Assembly (NCBI RefSeq): GCF_002104335.1
Contig: NZ_CP020867.1
Span: 1,649,206 to 1,713,205 of the forward strand
Reading direction: 5' to 3'
DNA from: Campylobacter cuniculorum DSM 23162 = LMG 24588
Lineage (GTDB): Bacteria; Campylobacterota; Campylobacteria; Campylobacterales; Campylobacteraceae
Length of the DNA: 64,000 nucleotides
Position numbers and translations under genes: made by a program. Below are positions 29,038-37,059 of this stretch, piece by piece; position 1 is the first letter of the stretch, and every line of letters starts with the position of its first letter. The notes under the pieces were generated by a model that saw only the letters and a program-made list of their open reading frames with translations, did no database searches and had not been told where the DNA came from.

Positions 29038-29685
29038 ATGAAAAAACATATCTTTTTGGCTTTTTGTATAGGAATTTTTCTTGCTGCGTGTAGTGCTAAA
29101 GATTCAGAAGAGCTCTATAATTTAAATGCTACGCAGTGGTATAAACAGATCATTAAAGATTTGCAAAATAAAGATTTAGAAAAAGCCGACACTCATTATG
29201 GCGGAATGGCAAGTGAGCATGTTGCAGACCCTTTACTTGAAACCATTCTTATTATTTTAGCTCAAGCTCATATGGATGAAGAAGAATACGAACTTGCCGA
29301 GTTTTATCTTGATGAATATAATAAAAAATTTGGAAATTCAAGAAATGTTGATTATATACGTTATTTAAAAATCAAAGCTAAATTCGATGCCTTTGCTTTA
29401 CCAAACCGCAATCAAGCCTTAATGCTTAAGAGTCAAAAGGAGATTGATTCTTTCTTGCAGGATTATCCTCACACTCAATACGAACCCTTAGTCCAAACTA
29501 TGCTTACTAAATTCAATCTTGCTGTGTTTTATCTTGATGACACTATATCTGATTTGTATCAAAGAATCGGTAAAGAAGAGAGTTATAAAATTTACCAAAA
29601 AAGATTAGAAGAGTCTGAATTTTTTGATAAGAGCATTATTGAACCTGAACTTCCTTGGTATAGAAGTATATTTGAAAAATTTTAA
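29038..29685 (+). CDS. bamD: BamD-like outer membrane assembly lipoprotein
   Basis: Lipoprotein with a signal peptide ending in a lipobox (FLAAC, Cys about residue 18) and a helical TPR-rich body (EEEYELAEFYLDEYNKKFGN, then DSFLQDYPHTQYEPLVQTML) as in BamD/YfiO. It acts under the outer membrane with BamA to insert beta-barrel proteins. 215 residues, within family range. It lies 9 nt upstream of lon and is probably cotranscribed with it. Confidence 0.9.
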   Translation: MKKHIFLAFCIGIFLAACSAKDSEELYNLNATQWYKQIIKDLQNKDLEKADTHYGGMASEHVADPLLETILIILAQAHMDEEEYELAEFYLDEYNKKFGNSRNVDYIRYLKIKAKFDAFALPNRNQALMLKSQKEIDSFLQDYPHTQYEPLVQTMLTKFNLAVFYLDDTISDLYQRIGKEESYKIYQKRLEESEFFDKSIIEPELPWYRSIFEKF

Positions 29686-29694
29686 GGACAAATA

Positions 29695-32070
29695 ATGGAA
29701 ATTGAAGAATTAATAGAATACCCCTCTAAACTTCCTGTTTTAGTTGAAGATGAGCTTTTTTTATATCCTCCTATGATTACGCCGATTTTTATCAACGATA
29801 CTCAAAATATGAGTGCTTTAGAGCTTAGCATTAAAAATGGTTCTATGCTTTTTGTCGCTCCTTCTCAATCCGGAAATGGTAGAAATTTCGATGAAATTTA
29901 TGATTGTGGTGTGATAGGGGGCATTATGCGTAAGGTGCCTTTACCTGATGGACGCGTAAAAATTCTTTTTCAAGCTTATGCTAAGGGGAGGATTGTTGAA
30001 AGAATTTCAAACAAACCTTTAGAAGCAAGAATTGAACTTATTAAAGATGAACCCTTAGATGAAACTAAAAAACACGCTTTGCTCGATGTTTTAAGAGAAC
30101 ATATAAGAGTTTTGGCTAATATAAGTCCTTATTTTTCTCCCGATTTGCTAAGAACAATTGATGAAGAAATGGACGCTTCGAAAATTTGCGATTTGATTTT
30201 AAATACGATAAGAATCAAAAAACAAGATGCTTATGAATTTTTCATCTTAACAAATCTTGAGAAAAAACTTTTAAAATTGATTGATTTAATTGTCGATGAA
30301 ATTGAAGCAAATACAATCAAAAAAGAGATTAAAAACAAGGTGCATTCAAGGATTGACAAGGTTAATAAAGAATATTTTTTAAAAGAACAGCTCAGACAAA
30401 TTCAAAAAGAACTTGGGAGTGATACTCAAAAAGAAGATGAAATCAAAGAATATTACAAAAAACTAGAACTTAAAAAGAATTTTATGCACGAAGATGCGTA
30501 TAAAGAAGTTAAAAAGCAAATTGAAAAATTCGAAAGAATTCATCAAGATAATTCTGAAACCTCAATGATACAAACCTACATAGAAACAGCTCTTGATGTG
30601 CCTTTTGAAAAAATTTCTAAGAAAAAACTTGACATTAAAGAGGTGAGCAAACAACTCAATCTTGATCATTATGCATTAAACAAACCTAAGGCTCGTATAG
30701 AAGAATATTTTGCGGTACGTGAGCTTTTAGAAAAAAGAAAAATTGCCGATAAGGACGGAGCTAAGGTGATTCTCTGCCTTTATGGACCTCCGGGCGTGGG
30801 AAAAACTTCTCTTGCAAATTCTGTTGCTAAAGCTTTAAAAAGAGAACTCATACGTATAGCTTTAGGAGGGCTTGAAGATGTTAATGAACTTAGAGGACAC
30901 AGACGTACTTATATCGGGGCAATGCCCGGACGCATTACGCAGGGACTCATTGAGGCTAAACAAATCAATCCTGTCATAGTCTTAGATGAGATTGATAAAT
31001 TAAGTCGTAGTTTTAGAGGAGATCCTAGTGCAGTGCTTTTAGAGATTTTAGACCCTGAACAAAATTCTAAATTTAGGGATTATTATCTTAATTTTAACTT
31101 AGATTTAAGCAAGGTGATTTTTATCGCTACGGCAAATGATATTAGCAATATCCCAAGTGCTTTAAGAGATAGAATGGAATTTATTGAATTAAGCTCTTAC
31201 ACACCGGGCGAAAAATTCCATATTGCTAAAAAATATCTTATTCCAAGTGAGCTTAAAAAACATGGTTTAAAAGCTACGGAATTTAAACTTGATGATAAGA
31301 CCTTAGAGCTTATAATCAGTGATTATACTCGAGAATCGGGTGTGAGGAATTTGCGTCGTAAAATTGCACAATTGTGTCGCAAAAGTGCTAAAAAACTCTT
31401 GCTTGAAGAATGCAAGAAGGTTGTCATTGATGCTAAAAATTTAAATGACTTTTTAGATAAAAAAGTCTATGAGCCTCAAAAACTTGATTTTAAAGATAAA
31501 ATAGGACAAGTCAATGGTTTAGCCTGGACTCCTGTGGGCGGAGATGTGCTTAGAATTGAAGCTGTAAAAATTAAGGGCAAAGGAGAACTAACCCTAACCG
31601 GAAGTTTAGGTGATGTGATGAAAGAGTCTGCTAAAATCGCTTTTAGCGTCATAAAAGTTCTAATCGATGAAGGTAAAATTAAAATTCCTAAGAAACTGAT
31701 TTTAGATACAAAAAGCAATGTTTATGACCAATACAATCTTCATATCCACGTCCCTGATGGTGCTACTCCAAAAGATGGTCCAAGTGCAGGCATTACTATT
31801 AGCACAGCATTAGCTTCTATTTTTAGTTCTAAAGCTGTAAAAAATGATGTAGCAATGACGGGAGAAATTGATTTGGCTGGGAGAGTTTTACCTATAGGAG
31901 GATTAAAAGAAAAACTCATCGCTGCATATAAAGCCGATATAAAAACAGCCTTGATTCCAAAAAAGAATTATGAAAGAGATTTAAAAGACATTCCTAATGA
32001 AATTCAAAATGGTATGAAAATCATTCCCGTAGAGCATCTTAGCGAGGTTTTGCAATATGCTTTAGTTTAA
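29695..32070 (+). CDS. lon: ATP-dependent protease Lon (LonA)
   Basis: Cytosolic AAA+ protease for damaged and regulatory proteins. N-terminal substrate domain (residues 1-200), coiled linker, AAA+ module with GPPGVGKTSLANS (about 363-375) and Walker B VIVLDEIDKL, then the Ser-Lys protease domain (PKDGPSAGI with the nucleophile; GGLKEKLIAAYKADIK with the Lys). 791 residues. A CTGATT/AATCAG stem-loop follows the stop. Confidence 0.98.
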   Translation: MEIEELIEYPSKLPVLVEDELFLYPPMITPIFINDTQNMSALELSIKNGSMLFVAPSQSGNGRNFDEIYDCGVIGGIMRKVPLPDGRVKILFQAYAKGRIVERISNKPLEARIELIKDEPLDETKKHALLDVLREHIRVLANISPYFSPDLLRTIDEEMDASKICDLILNTIRIKKQDAYEFFILTNLEKKLLKLIDLIVDEIEANTIKKEIKNKVHSRIDKVNKEYFLKEQLRQIQKELGSDTQKEDEIKEYYKKLELKKNFMHEDAYKEVKKQIEKFERIHQDNSETSMIQTYIETALDVPFEKISKKKLDIKEVSKQLNLDHYALNKPKARIEEYFAVRELLEKRKIADKDGAKVILCLYGPPGVGKTSLANSVAKALKRELIRIALGGLEDVNELRGHRRTYIGAMPGRITQGLIEAKQINPVIVLDEIDKLSRSFRGDPSAVLLEILDPEQNSKFRDYYLNFNLDLSKVIFIATANDISNIPSALRDRMEFIELSSYTPGEKFHIAKKYLIPSELKKHGLKATEFKLDDKTLELIISDYTRESGVRNLRRKIAQLCRKSAKKLLLEECKKVVIDAKNLNDFLDKKVYEPQKLDFKDKIGQVNGLAWTPVGGDVLRIEAVKIKGKGELTLTGSLGDVMKESAKIAFSVIKVLIDEGKIKIPKKLILDTKSNVYDQYNLHIHVPDGATPKDGPSAGITISTALASIFSSKAVKNDVAMTGEIDLAGRVLPIGGLKEKLIAAYKADIKTALIPKKNYERDLKDIPNEIQNGMKIIPVEHLSEVLQYALV

Positions 32071-32072
32071 TA

Positions 32073-32088
32073 CTGATTAAAAAATCAG
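32073..32088 (+). terminator. Weak stem-loop after lon
   Basis: CTGATT, an AAAA loop and AATCAG, starting 3 nt past the lon stop and followed by ATATATTTT. The six-pair AT-rich stem is weak for an intrinsic terminator but is in the right place. Confidence 0.35.
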
Positions 32089-32452
32089 ATATATTTTATC
32101 TTCGCATAAAAACAAAGCGATTAAAATTGAGGTAATATTTAGATTATGCGATATTTTTTATATTCGTTGTTTAAAAGCAAAAGAAGTTAAATCAAGAGAA
32201 TATAAATATATCTAAAAATATTAAATACAAAATTTATGTAATGGCATATTAAAGAATGATAAAAACAAAAATAAGCAATTTATTTATAAAAAAACATTTA
32301 TATTAATTAAGAATATATTGAATAAAATATAATATTTTGTATTATAAAAACTTGATTAAATCTGAAATAATATTATTTTATTATTTCTATGATTTTAACT
32401 ATAAAATCCAAAATTTCCCATTATGATTAAGCCAATTTTTATTTTTAAAAGA

Positions 32453-32458
32453 TATAAT
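32453..32458 (+). promoter_or_regulatory. -10 box of katA
   Basis: GATATAAT (TATAAT = 32453-32458) after a T/A-rich stretch, about 39 nt before the katA ATG. Confidence 0.5.
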
Positions 32459-32496
32459 TTATTTATTAATAATTTTTATTAATTAAGGAGAAAATA

Positions 32497-33921
32497 ATGA
32501 AAAAATTAACCAATGATTTTGGAAATTTTGTTGCTGACAATCAAAATTCAATGAGTGCCGGAGCTCAAGGACCTCTTTTAATGCAAGATTATATCTTACT
32601 TGAAAAACTCGCCCATCAAAACCGCGAAAGGATTCCGGAAAGAACAGTGCATGCTAAGGGAAGTGCAGCTTATGGAGAGCTTAAAATTACAGCAGATCTT
32701 TCTAAATACACCAAAGCAAAAGTTTTGCAAATGGGTGAAGTGACTCCGCTCATACTTCGTTTTTCTACCGTTGCTGGAGAAGCTGGAGCTGCTGATGCTG
32801 AAAGAGATGTGAGAGGTTTTGCCATCAAATTTTATACCAAAGAGGGAAATTGGGATTTAGTGGGGAATAATACTCCAACCTTTTTCATTCGCGACGCCTA
32901 TAAATTTCCTGATTTTATCCACACACAAAAACGCGACCCTAGAACGCATTTAAGAAGCAATAATGCTGCTTGGGATTTTTGGACTCTATGTCCTGAAAGT
33001 TTGCATCAAGTTACCATTTTAATGAGCGATAGAGGAATTCCTGCAAGTTATCGCCATATGCACGGATTTGGAAGCCATACTTATAGTCTTATCAATGATA
33101 AAAATGAAAGGTTTTGGGTGAAATTTCATTTTAAAACCAAACAAGGGATTAAAAATCTCACAAACGCAGAAGCACAAGCGATCATTGCAAAAGACAGAGA
33201 GAGTCATCAAAGAGATTTGGTTGAAGCTATTGATAGAGGAGATTTTCCAAAATGGAAAGTTCAAATTCAAATTTTAGCTGAAAATGAAGGGGATAAACTC
33301 GGTTTTAATCCTTTTGATTTAACCAAAATTTGGCCTCATAGTATTGTGCCTCTTATGGATATTGGTGAAATGGTGCTTAATAAAAATGTTGAGAATTATT
33401 TCAACGAGGTTGAACAAGCCGCTTTTAGTCCGAGCAATATAGTGCCCGGAATTGGCTTTAGTCCGGATAAAATGCTTCAAGCTAGAATTTTTAGCTATCC
33501 TGATGCTCAAAGATATAGGATAGGCACAAACTACCATTTACTTCCTGTTAATCGTGCTAGAAGTGAGGTTAATACCTATAATGTTGCGGGGGCGATGAAT
33601 TTTGATAGCTATAAAAATGGTAGTGCTTATTATGAACCAAATAGTTATGCACAAAGTCCAAAAGAAGATAAAAGCTATCTTGAGCCGAATTTAAATTTAG
33701 AAGGTGATGCCCAAAGATACAAAGCTCTTGATGATGATTTTTACACGCAACCAAGAGCCTTGTTTCATTTAATGAATCAAAACCAAAAAGAACAGCTTTT
33801 TAGCAATATCGCTGCTTCTATGGAAGGTGTGGATTCTACAATCATCGATAGGGCTTTAGAACATTTTGAAAAAATTTCGCCTGATTATAAAGAGGGTGTT
33901 AAAAAAGCACTTCAAAAATAA
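32497..33921 (+). CDS. katA: Catalase KatA
   Basis: Monofunctional haem catalase disproportionating H2O2. Catalytic His in [12 protein letters not shown], Asn region [20 protein letters not shown], and the haem-ligand Tyr in [17 protein letters not shown]. 474 residues is the small-subunit clade 3 length. A strong AAGGAG site precedes it. The ankyrin gene downstream is its known partner in C. jejuni. The presence of katA argues against catalase-negative Campylobacter species. Confidence 0.98.
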   Translation: MKKLTNDFGNFVADNQNSMSAGAQGPLLMQDYILLEKLAHQNRERIPERTVHAKGSAAYGELKITADLSKYTKAKVLQMGEVTPLILRFSTVAGEAGAADAERDVRGFAIKFYTKEGNWDLVGNNTPTFFIRDAYKFPDFIHTQKRDPRTHLRSNNAAWDFWTLCPESLHQVTILMSDRGIPASYRHMHGFGSHTYSLINDKNERFWVKFHFKTKQGIKNLTNAEAQAIIAKDRESHQRDLVEAIDRGDFPKWKVQIQILAENEGDKLGFNPFDLTKIWPHSIVPLMDIGEMVLNKNVENYFNEVEQAAFSPSNIVPGIGFSPDKMLQARIFSYPDAQRYRIGTNYHLLPVNRARSEVNTYNVAGAMNFDSYKNGSAYYEPNSYAQSPKEDKSYLEPNLNLEGDAQRYKALDDDFYTQPRALFHLMNQNQKEQLFSNIAASMEGVDSTIIDRALEHFEKISPDYKEGVKKALQK

Positions 33922-33928
33922 TTTTTTT

Positions 33929-33944
33929 CTGCCCAAAAGGGCAG
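33929..33944 (+). promoter_or_regulatory. GC-rich stem-loop between katA and ankyrin gene
   Basis: CTGCCC, loop AAAA, GGGCAG: a perfect six-pair stem that stands out in AT-rich DNA, 7 nt after the katA stop. No T-run follows it on the plus strand, so it is unlikely to be a full terminator. It may protect the katA mRNA 3' end or reduce read-through into the ankyrin gene (inference). Confidence 0.5.
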
Positions 33945-33962
33945 TAAATTAAAGGATGAATA

Positions 33963-34463
33963 ATGGAAATTTTAAGTTTAGAAGAAGAAAAAAGATTTGC
34001 AGAACTTTGCAATATGGCATTTGATTTTGCAAGAAATGATGAATGTGAAAATTTAGAAATTATGATTAAAGCGGGATTGAATGTTAATTTAAAAACACAA
34101 AAAGGCGACACGCTTTTAATGCTTGCGAGCTATAATAATTCTTTAAAAACAGCTCAAATGCTTTTAGAAAATGGTGCAAGAGTTGATGAAAAAAATGATA
34201 GGGGACAAACTCCTTTAGCAGGTGTTTGTTTTAAGGGGCATTTACAAATGTGCGAACTCTTGGTAAAACATGGAGCAAATATCAATGAAAACAATGGCTT
34301 AGGGATGACTCCTTATACTTTTGCTATCATGTTTGGACGCAAAGAAGTGGCAGAATTTTTACTCAATCATTCTAAAAAAAGCTTGATGAAAAGAATTGCA
34401 TTGAAAATTTTAAAAATTTTAAAAAATGACAAAAAAATAGCTAAGAATTTTGATAAAAAATAA
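33963..34463 (+). CDS. Ankyrin-repeat protein, KatA partner
   Basis: 166 residues with about three ankyrin repeats (KGDTLLMLASYNNSLKTAQMLLENGA, DRGQTPLAGVCFKGHL, LGMTPYTFAIMFGRKEVAEFLL; each is only part of the unit). In C. jejuni the gene immediately after katA encodes an ankyrin protein needed for haem loading and activity of catalase (recall). Same order and 41-nt spacing here. Cytoplasmic or periplasmic location: no signal peptide is visible. Confidence 0.9.
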   Translation: MEILSLEEEKRFAELCNMAFDFARNDECENLEIMIKAGLNVNLKTQKGDTLLMLASYNNSLKTAQMLLENGARVDEKNDRGQTPLAGVCFKGHLQMCELLVKHGANINENNGLGMTPYTFAIMFGRKEVAEFLLNHSKKSLMKRIALKILKILKNDKKIAKNFDKK

Positions 34464-34494
34464 TAAAACAAAATATTTTAAATATATTTTTTCA

Positions 34495-34668
34495 ATGAAA
34501 ATCTTTATAAACAATCTTTTTTAAAGTCAATTTTTCAATCTTTGGTTCATTGCTTTTTTGTTTTTAATGATTGTTAATAACTCAGCTATTTTTAATATTT
34601 TTTTGTTACCATTTATTCTTATTTTTACATATATTTTTATAAAAAGAATTCTTAAAAAATATAAATAG
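34495..34668 (+). pseudogene. Small two-helix membrane protein interrupted by one in-frame stop
   Basis: A 58-codon frame runs from ATG 34495 to TAG 34666-34668 and is broken only by TAA at codon 10 (34522-34524). After it the frame reads two hydrophobic segments (FFNLWFIAFLFLMI and IFNIFLLPFILIFTYIFI) and a basic end KRILKKYK, an inside-positive membrane pattern. One base change (AAA to TAA) would explain it. It ends 8 nt before the nuclease-like gene. It could also be a chance frame, since AT-rich DNA readily encodes hydrophobic residues. Confidence 0.35.
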
Positions 34669-34676
34669 GAATAAAA

Positions 34677-35138
34677 ATGCAAAAATTTCAAAATTCAAGA
34701 CAGAATGCTAAGTATATACAAAAGGGTGATAAATATGAAGAACTTGTAGCAAAATATTATAGAGACCAAGGCTACATCGTTTTTAAAAATAGCTTATTAG
34801 GGCAGCAAGATGGCGGACTTGATTTGATTGCTTTTCACCAAAATCACACTTTACTCATACAATGCAAAAACTATACTCAAAACACTCAATTTAAACTCAA
34901 AAAAGAAAATATGGAAATGATTATAAAGAATCTTGATGAATTTAAGAAAAATCATCTTTTTTATCCCCATTCAAATTATGAGGTTAAATTTATGCTTGTT
35001 GTTTCCTCGCCCTGTGTAGAATTTGAAACTTTTAAAGCTTATAATAAAAAACGTATAGAAATTATCGAACTTCCTATTTCAGATAATGGAGAATTCATTG
35101 ATACAGAAAAAACAAAGAAAAATAAAATTCAAACTTAA
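34677..35138 (+). CDS. Mrr-like restriction endonuclease-fold protein
   Basis: 153 residues with a PD-(D/E)xK nuclease pattern: helix with E21/E22 (DKYEELVAKYY), D49 in GGLDLIAFH and Q62-x-K64 in LLIQCKNY, as in Mrr_cat-type enzymes that use QxK in place of ExK. The C-terminal half (VKFMLVVSSPCVEFETFKAY) finishes the sheet. Mrr-like proteins cut modified or foreign DNA. It stands alone beside the tRNA cluster and the accessory operon, so a defence role is plausible (inference). Confidence 0.7.
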   Translation: MQKFQNSRQNAKYIQKGDKYEELVAKYYRDQGYIVFKNSLLGQQDGGLDLIAFHQNHTLLIQCKNYTQNTQFKLKKENMEMIIKNLDEFKKNHLFYPHSNYEVKFMLVVSSPCVEFETFKAYNKKRIEIIELPISDNGEFIDTEKTKKNKIQT

Positions 35139-35467
35139 ATCACTTCAGATTCCATTCAAGCTCATAATTTAAAGGTTTTTACAAGATTTATTTTAATTCT
35201 TTAAAATGAAAATATCATCTTTTTTATCAACTTTTATTAAAATTCTAAAATACGTCTAAAATAATGGATTTTTCATATTATATAAATGAAGCAAATTTCA
35301 AAAAAACTAAATTTCTAATGATTGCTTTATTGATACATTATATTTTTTAGATTTCAATACAAGTTAAGCTATCAATTTAATTGCCTTTAAAAGCTTTGAA
35401 TAAAATAAAGCAAAGGGTTTTATAAATAAACTCCTTTTAAGTTTATTTTGTTAGAATTTTAATTTTT
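35139..35467. other. AT-rich region before tRNA cluster
   Basis: 329 nt without a credible gene. The last 30 nt contain TAGAAT (35452-35457), the probable -10 box of the tRNA transcript. Confidence 0.55.
35452..35457 (+). promoter_or_regulatory. -10 box of tRNA cluster
   Basis: TTTGTTAGAATTTT with TAGAAT at 35452-35457, ten bases before the first mature tRNA nucleotide, implying a very short 5' leader. Confidence 0.4.
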
Positions 35468-35542
35468 GCGGGAATAGCTCAGGGGTAGAGCACAACCTTG
35501 CCAAGGTTGGGGTCGCGAGTTCGAATCTCGTTTCCCGCTCCA
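35468..35542 (+). tRNA. tRNA-Gly (GCC)
   Basis: 75 nt including encoded CCA. Acceptor GCGGGAA pairs with TTCCCGC; anticodon loop CTTGCCAAG with GCC; T-arm GTTCGAATC. First of four tRNA genes in the same direction. Confidence 0.96.
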
Positions 35543-35555
35543 TACTTCTTTCTTT

Positions 35556-35644
35556 GCCCGGGTGGTGGAATTGGTAGACACAAGGGACTTAAAATCCCTC
35601 GGAATTTTTCTTCCGTGCCGGTTCAAGTCCGGCCTCGGGCACCA
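35556..35644 (+). tRNA. tRNA-Leu (UAA)
   Basis: 89 nt including CCA, with the long variable arm of a class II tRNA (CTCGGAATTTTTCTTCCGTG region). Acceptor GCCCGGG pairs with CTCGGGC; anticodon loop ACTTAAAAT with TAA. Confidence 0.96.
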
Positions 35645-35652
35645 TAACTCAA

Positions 35653-35726
35653 GGCGACATAGCCAAGCGGTAAGGCATGGGCCTGCAAAGCCTTGATCTC
35701 CGGTTCGAATCCGGATGTCGCCTCCA
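35653..35726 (+). tRNA. tRNA-Cys (GCA)
   Basis: 74 nt including CCA. Acceptor GGCGACA pairs with TGTCGCC; anticodon loop CCTGCAAAG with GCA; T-arm GGTTCGAATCC. Confidence 0.96.
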
Positions 35727-35749
35727 AAGGCAAACTTAAAAATTATACT

Positions 35750-35837
35750 CGGGAGATGGCTGAGTGGTCGAAAGCGGCGGTCTTGAAAACCGTTGAGGGT
35801 CACACCTCCGGGGGTTCGAATCCCTCTCTCCCGGCCA
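35750..35837 (+). tRNA. tRNA-Ser (UGA)
   Basis: 88 nt including CCA, class II with a long variable arm. Acceptor CGGGAGA pairs with TCTCCCG; anticodon loop TCTTGAAAA with TGA. The accessory operon starts 137 nt downstream. Serine tRNA genes are frequent integration sites, but I found no second copy of its 3' end after the operon. Confidence 0.96.
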
Positions 35838-35896
35838 CTTTCTTCAATGACAGCTGATTTCATTTTGCTTAAAAAATTTGTTGAAATGACCACGAT

Positions 35897-35933
35897 TTGA
35901 CTTGACTTGACTTTTTTTTTTTTTTGATATAAT
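35897..35933 (+). promoter_or_regulatory. Accessory-operon promoter: three TTGAC units, T14 tract, GATATAAT
   Basis: TTGAC occurs three times in tandem (35897-35911), followed directly by 14 T (35912-35925) and GATATAAT (TATAAT at 35928-35933), 41 nt before the first gene of the operon. The third TTGACT lies 15 bp from the -10 box. Gain or loss of T, or of a 5-bp TTGAC unit, would change -35/-10 spacing, so this can act as a slippage-tuned promoter (inference). Confidence 0.65.
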
Positions 35934-35974
35934 GGCTTCTTTTTTAAAAAAATATTTAATGAAAGGGGTTATAA

Positions 35975-36511
35975 ATGGAAACGTATGTTTTATCTTCAAA
36001 TTTATTCGCATTTTGTCGAAATCGTTGCTGGATTTGCTGGATTTGCGGTGGTGATAAAGCCCATATAGTAGAAACTATTCATCGTTATATAGGGGACTAT
36101 ACACATAATATATTTGAATTGTGCATATGTCAAGGGTGTTATTATAAATATACTTACACAAAAGAGGAAATTAAGGATATTATAAAAAGGGATATTATTA
36201 AAGACAGACATGATGATTGTTGTGGTGACAAGTGCATCGAAGATAGAATAATCGATCATTGCTTAAAACAAATAACATACTCCGGTAAAAATATAGAACT
36301 CTTCATTTATTTAATTTTCAAAAAACTAGAAAGTTTTAACTATGATTTCAATCCCGAAAAATACCCTTTTGAGAGATTTGTTGATATGATTAAAGAAATA
36401 GATTTTAAACGCAATGCACTTTCTAAAGGAAATGATGAATTGTTAAGCTCCTATGGTTTTAACCCTAAAAAAATGTGTGATGAAGAAAAAGCTCTTATTC
36501 TCAACCGGTAA
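35975..36511 (+). CDS. Cys-rich protein, putative zinc-binding, first gene of DprA/PRTase operon
   Basis: 178 residues, family not recognised. The N-terminal 60 residues have C18/C21/C24 in CWICWIC and C50/C52/C55 in CICQGC, a spacing that fits a treble-clef or zinc-ribbon site. A second cluster (DDCCGDKC) lies near residue 80, and the rest is charged and helical. ComF proteins carry an N-terminal zinc module fused to their phosphoribosyltransferase; here a Cys-rich protein and two PRTase-like proteins are separate genes of one operon, so it may supply that module in trans (inference). GAAAGGGG site before the ATG; 8 nt to the next gene. Confidence 0.75.
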   Translation: METYVLSSNLFAFCRNRCWICWICGGDKAHIVETIHRYIGDYTHNIFELCICQGCYYKYTYTKEEIKDIIKRDIIKDRHDDCCGDKCIEDRIIDHCLKQITYSGKNIELFIYLIFKKLESFNYDFNPEKYPFERFVDMIKEIDFKRNALSKGNDELLSSYGFNPKKMCDEEKALILNR

Positions 36512-36519
36512 GGCAATGA

Positions 36520-37059
36520 ATGATTTTTGTTTTGGATATGGATGGAACCTTGATAGACAGCAATGAAGCAAATTTTCTTTCTTATAAAGATGCCTATGAA
36601 TCGATTCTTAAAGAAAATTTTACTTTAGAATATAATCATTCAAGATTCACATTTAAAGATTTGAAAAAATATTTTCCCCATTTAACTCCAAAACAAAAAC
36701 AACAAATCAAAGAAGAAAAGACACGTTTATACGCTCAATATCTCTCATACACAAAAATCAATCAAAATTTACTCAATCATATTTTAAAATTCATCAAAAC
36801 CCATAAAATCTTTTTATGCACTAATGCTGCAAAACAAAGGGTTGAAATGATTGTAAAATATCATCATTTGGACTTTTTATCGGGAATATATTGCAATGAA
36901 AGCGACAATAAATTTTTAAATTTTTTAAAGCATTATAATTTTGATGCCAAAGATATTATTGTTTTTGAAAATGATGACTCACAAATTTCTTGTGCCTTAC
37001 AAGCGGGTGTCTTAAAACAAAATATTATAAAAATAGGAATGTGCTATGAAACGACTTAA
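36520..37059 (+). CDS. HAD-superfamily phosphatase-like protein
   Basis: 179 residues with haloacid dehalogenase motifs: nucleophile and acid/base Asp in FVLDMDGTLIDS (residues 6 and 8), CTNA for motif II, and FENDDSQISCALQAG for the metal-binding motif IV. The cap is a small helical insertion (residues 18-85). Likely a phosphatase acting on a small molecule or nucleotide. It overlaps the following PRTase-like gene by 14 nt, so it belongs to the operon. Its likely substrate is a phosphoribosyl product or nucleotide made by the neighbouring enzymes (inference). Confidence 0.85.
   Translation: MIFVLDMDGTLIDSNEANFLSYKDAYESILKENFTLEYNHSRFTFKDLKKYFPHLTPKQKQQIKEEKTRLYAQYLSYTKINQNLLNHILKFIKTHKIFLCTNAAKQRVEMIVKYHHLDFLSGIYCNESDNKFLNFLKHYNFDAKDIIVFENDDSQISCALQAGVLKQNIIKIGMCYETT

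Larger units (their letters stand above)
32071..32496. other. AT-rich region between lon and katA
   Basis: 426 nt. It holds the stem-loop after lon and the katA promoter and ribosome binding site (AAGGAG at about 32484). No gene or RNA is recognisable between them. PerR or Fur control of katA is usual in Campylobacter, but I cannot point to a convincing operator here. Confidence 0.5.

Noticed and set aside
35459-35893. 144-codon minus-strand frame across the tRNA cluster
   Set aside because: It is antisense to four clear tRNA genes, and its apparent protein (with repeated RPRPDLNR-like strings) comes from tRNA stems. This is a well-known false gene.
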